DNA of 6,428 nt from Methanobacteriota archaeon (GTDB taxonomy: Archaea; Thermoplasmatota; DTKX01; GCA-020343715): positions 1 through 6,428 of the forward strand of contig JAUVEQ010000174.1 in assembly GCA_030594725.1 (NCBI GenBank), read 5' to 3'. Made by a program: the position numbers and the translations under genes. Below, in pieces: positions 5,398-6,428 of the stretch (positions within the stretch are counted from its first letter, which is position 1; the number at the start of each line of letters is the position of its first letter). The notes beneath the pieces are model-generated. The model had not been told where the DNA came from. It ran no database searches and worked only from the letters and a program-made list of their open reading frames with translations.

Positions 5398-5458
5398 CCA
5401 ACATCCAACGCGTAGGAGGGACCCCCCGGGCCCCGTATGCACTACCGAGGTGTCGTGG
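5398..5458 (+). promoter_or_regulatory. rpl11-rpl1 spacer with two Shine-Dalgarno-like sites and a C/G-rich stretch
   Basis: The 61-base spacer has a first purine site GGAGGG (5415-5420), a very C/G-rich run with CCCGGG (5425-5430), then GAGGTG (5447-5452) placed 6 bases before ATG 5459 of rpl1. The second site is taken as the rpl1 ribosome binding site. The GGAGGG could pair with the adjacent C-run. L1 is a known autoregulator of its own mRNA in methanogens and bacteria, but I could not identify a convincing L1-binding fold here. Confidence 0.4.
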
Positions 5459-6097
5459 ATGGACAACAAACAAGTAACGGAAAAGGTGAAGGAGGCCATG
5501 GAGAGTGCGCCTCCACGCAAGTTCTCGGAGACGATAGAACTAGCCGTGAATCTACGGGACCTCGACATGTCCGTCCCTGCCAACCGGATCAGCGAGGAGA
5601 TCATTCTCCCCAAGGGCCGTGGCAAGGATACCCGCATCGCGGTCATCGGCTCCGGTGAGATGGTGCTCAAGGCCAAGGGCGTGGCCGACGTGGTCATCCA
5701 GCCCGACGAGATCGAGACCATCGCGGACGACCGCCGCGGCGCACGCAAATTGGTGCGCAGCGTGGACTTCTTCGTGGCGGAGGCGCCCCTCATGCCCACC
5801 ATCGGCAAGAGGCTGGGCGTCTTCCTGGGCCCACCGGGCAAGATGCCCAGGCCCCTGCCCCCTGGCACGGACCCCTCTGGGATCGTGGCCAACCTGAAGA
5901 ACACCGTTCGCGTGCGCACCCGTGACAAGACCACGGTACACATCCCCGTGGGAACCTCCAAGATGTCCCCCGAGGACATCTCCACCAACATCATAGAGAT
6001 CATGCGACGGATAGAATCCAAGATGCCCCGCGGACCGGGGAACATCGGGCCGGTGTACGTCAAGACCACCATGGGACCCTCTGTGAGGATCAACTAG
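5459..6097 (+). CDS. rpl1: Large-subunit ribosomal protein L1 (uL1)
   Basis: L1 forms the mobile L1 stalk that guides deacylated tRNA out of the E site, and often represses its own operon by binding mRNA. From ATG 5459 the product is 212 residues, typical for archaea. The N-terminal part of domain I has the archaeal signature FSETIELAVNLRDLD at 22-36, then NRISEEIILPKGRGK at 42-56. Domain II spans roughly 60-150, with LGPPGKMPRPLP at 123-134. This resembles the family's LGPRGKMPKP stretch, but a proline replaces the usual arginine. The chain returns to domain I and ends with GPVYVKTTMGPSVRIN. A GTG at 5450 would add three residues, but it lies inside the GAGGTG ribosome site, so ATG is preferred. 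The TAG stop overlaps the ribosome binding site of rpl10. Confidence 0.96.
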   Translation: MDNKQVTEKVKEAMESAPPRKFSETIELAVNLRDLDMSVPANRISEEIILPKGRGKDTRIAVIGSGEMVLKAKGVADVVIQPDEIETIADDRRGARKLVRSVDFFVAEAPLMPTIGKRLGVFLGPPGKMPRPLPPGTDPSGIVANLKNTVRVRTRDKTTVHIPVGTSKMSPEDISTNIIEIMRRIESKMPRGPGNIGPVYVKTTMGPSVRIN

Positions 6098-6105
6098 GAG
6101 GTGAT
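6097..6105 (+). promoter_or_regulatory. Full-consensus Shine-Dalgarno site of rpl10
   Basis: GGAGGTGAT is a complete match to the archaeal consensus, begins with the last base of the rpl1 stop codon, and ends 3 bases before ATG 6109. This arrangement suggests translational coupling of rpl10 to rpl1. An ATG at 6104 inside the site is out of frame with L10. Confidence 0.75.
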
Positions 6106-6108
6106 GAG

Positions 6109-6428
6109 ATGGCCCATGTAACCCAGTGGAAGATCGACCGGGTCGAGGAGCTCACCGACGCAATGACCTCCAGCCCCGTGGTCGGGATCGTGAACATCCA
6201 AGGCATCCCCGCAAAGCAATTGTCGAAGATGCGCGGCCGCCTGAGGGGGCGCGTCGGTCTGCTGGTCACCAAGCGTACCCTCATCGACATGGCCCTGGAC
6301 AAGGCGGCGGAGTCCCGCCCCGGCATCGACGGCCTCAAGGAGGCCGCAGAGGGCCAGGTGGGCCTGGTGTTCACCGAGGAGAACCCCTTCAAGCTCTTCA
6401 AGATGATGGAGAGGACCAAGACCGCCTC
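6109..6428 (+). CDS. rpl10: Large-subunit ribosomal stalk protein L10 / P0 (uL10), 3' end beyond window
   Basis: L10 (P0) is the base of the ribosomal stalk; it binds 23S rRNA beside L11 and carries L12 dimers on its C-terminal helices. The window holds 106 complete codons from ATG 6109 and no stop. Archaeal P0 is usually about 300 residues or more, so about two thirds are missing. The visible N-terminal rRNA-binding domain shows family features: MAHVTQWKIDRVEEL at 1-15, VVGIVNIQGIPAKQLSKMR at 24-42, LVTKRTLID at about 52-60, and GLVFTEENPFKLFK at about 85-98. The gene that usually follows, rpl12, would be expected just outside the window. Confidence 0.95.
   Translation, partial: MAHVTQWKIDRVEELTDAMTSSPVVGIVNIQGIPAKQLSKMRGRLRGRVGLLVTKRTLIDMALDKAAESRPGIDGLKEAAEGQVGLVFTEENPFKLFKMMERTKTA

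Noticed and set aside
5437..5658. A possible small gene starting at ATG 5437 behind GGAGGG
   Set aside because: The spacing from GGAGGG is too long (16 bases), it overlaps rpl1 almost completely in another frame, and its translation has no recognisable feature.

Overview
The window looks like GC-rich archaeal DNA, most likely a member of the Thermoplasmatota or a nearby euryarchaeal lineage. The reasons are the gene order ftsZ - secE - spt5 - rpl11 - rpl1 - rpl10, the archaeal forms of these proteins (L1, L11 and the P0-type L10), TATA/BRE-like promoter boxes, and Shine-Dalgarno sites built on GGAGGTGAT. The exact lineage is an inference. No tRNA, rRNA, CRISPR array, insertion sequence or integrase was seen.

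Layout. Positions 1-1119 (minus strand) hold the 5' part of a gene for a secreted or surface protein. It has a signal peptide, two CARDB-type Ig-like domains and the beginning of a third beta-rich region, and it runs off the left edge. A divergent intergenic region of about 355 bp (1120-1474) follows, with TATA-like boxes and a strong perfect hairpin. Two tandem ftsZ genes then lie on the plus strand (1475-2665 and 2824-3933). They are separated by 158 bp rich in small inverted repeats, with a clear TATA box for the second gene. After them come secE (3971-4228), spt5 (4284-4919), rpl11 (4921-5397), rpl1 (5459-6097) and the first third of rpl10/P0 (6109 to the right edge).

How the genes fit together. 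FtsZ polymerises into the division ring. SecE is a subunit of the Sec translocon. Spt5 is the RNA polymerase processivity and coupling factor. L11, L1 and L10 form stalk regions of the large ribosomal subunit. The secE-spt5-rpl11-rpl1-rpl10 order is a widespread archaeal arrangement, and an ftsZ1 gene next to secE is also known in euryarchaea. What stands out is that ftsZ is present twice in tandem. Both copies look like the FtsZ1 type and both keep the GTPase residues.

The points most worth a second look are: (i) the tandem FtsZ1-type pair with different C-terminal linkers; (ii) the apparent ATC start codon of the second ftsZ, behind a well-placed GGAGG and aligned with the TTG start of the first; (iii) the long acidic N-terminal tail on Spt5; and (iv) symmetric elements in the two ftsZ upstream regions. 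I found no evidence for a wholly new multi-gene system. The ribosomal and transcription genes are ordinary.
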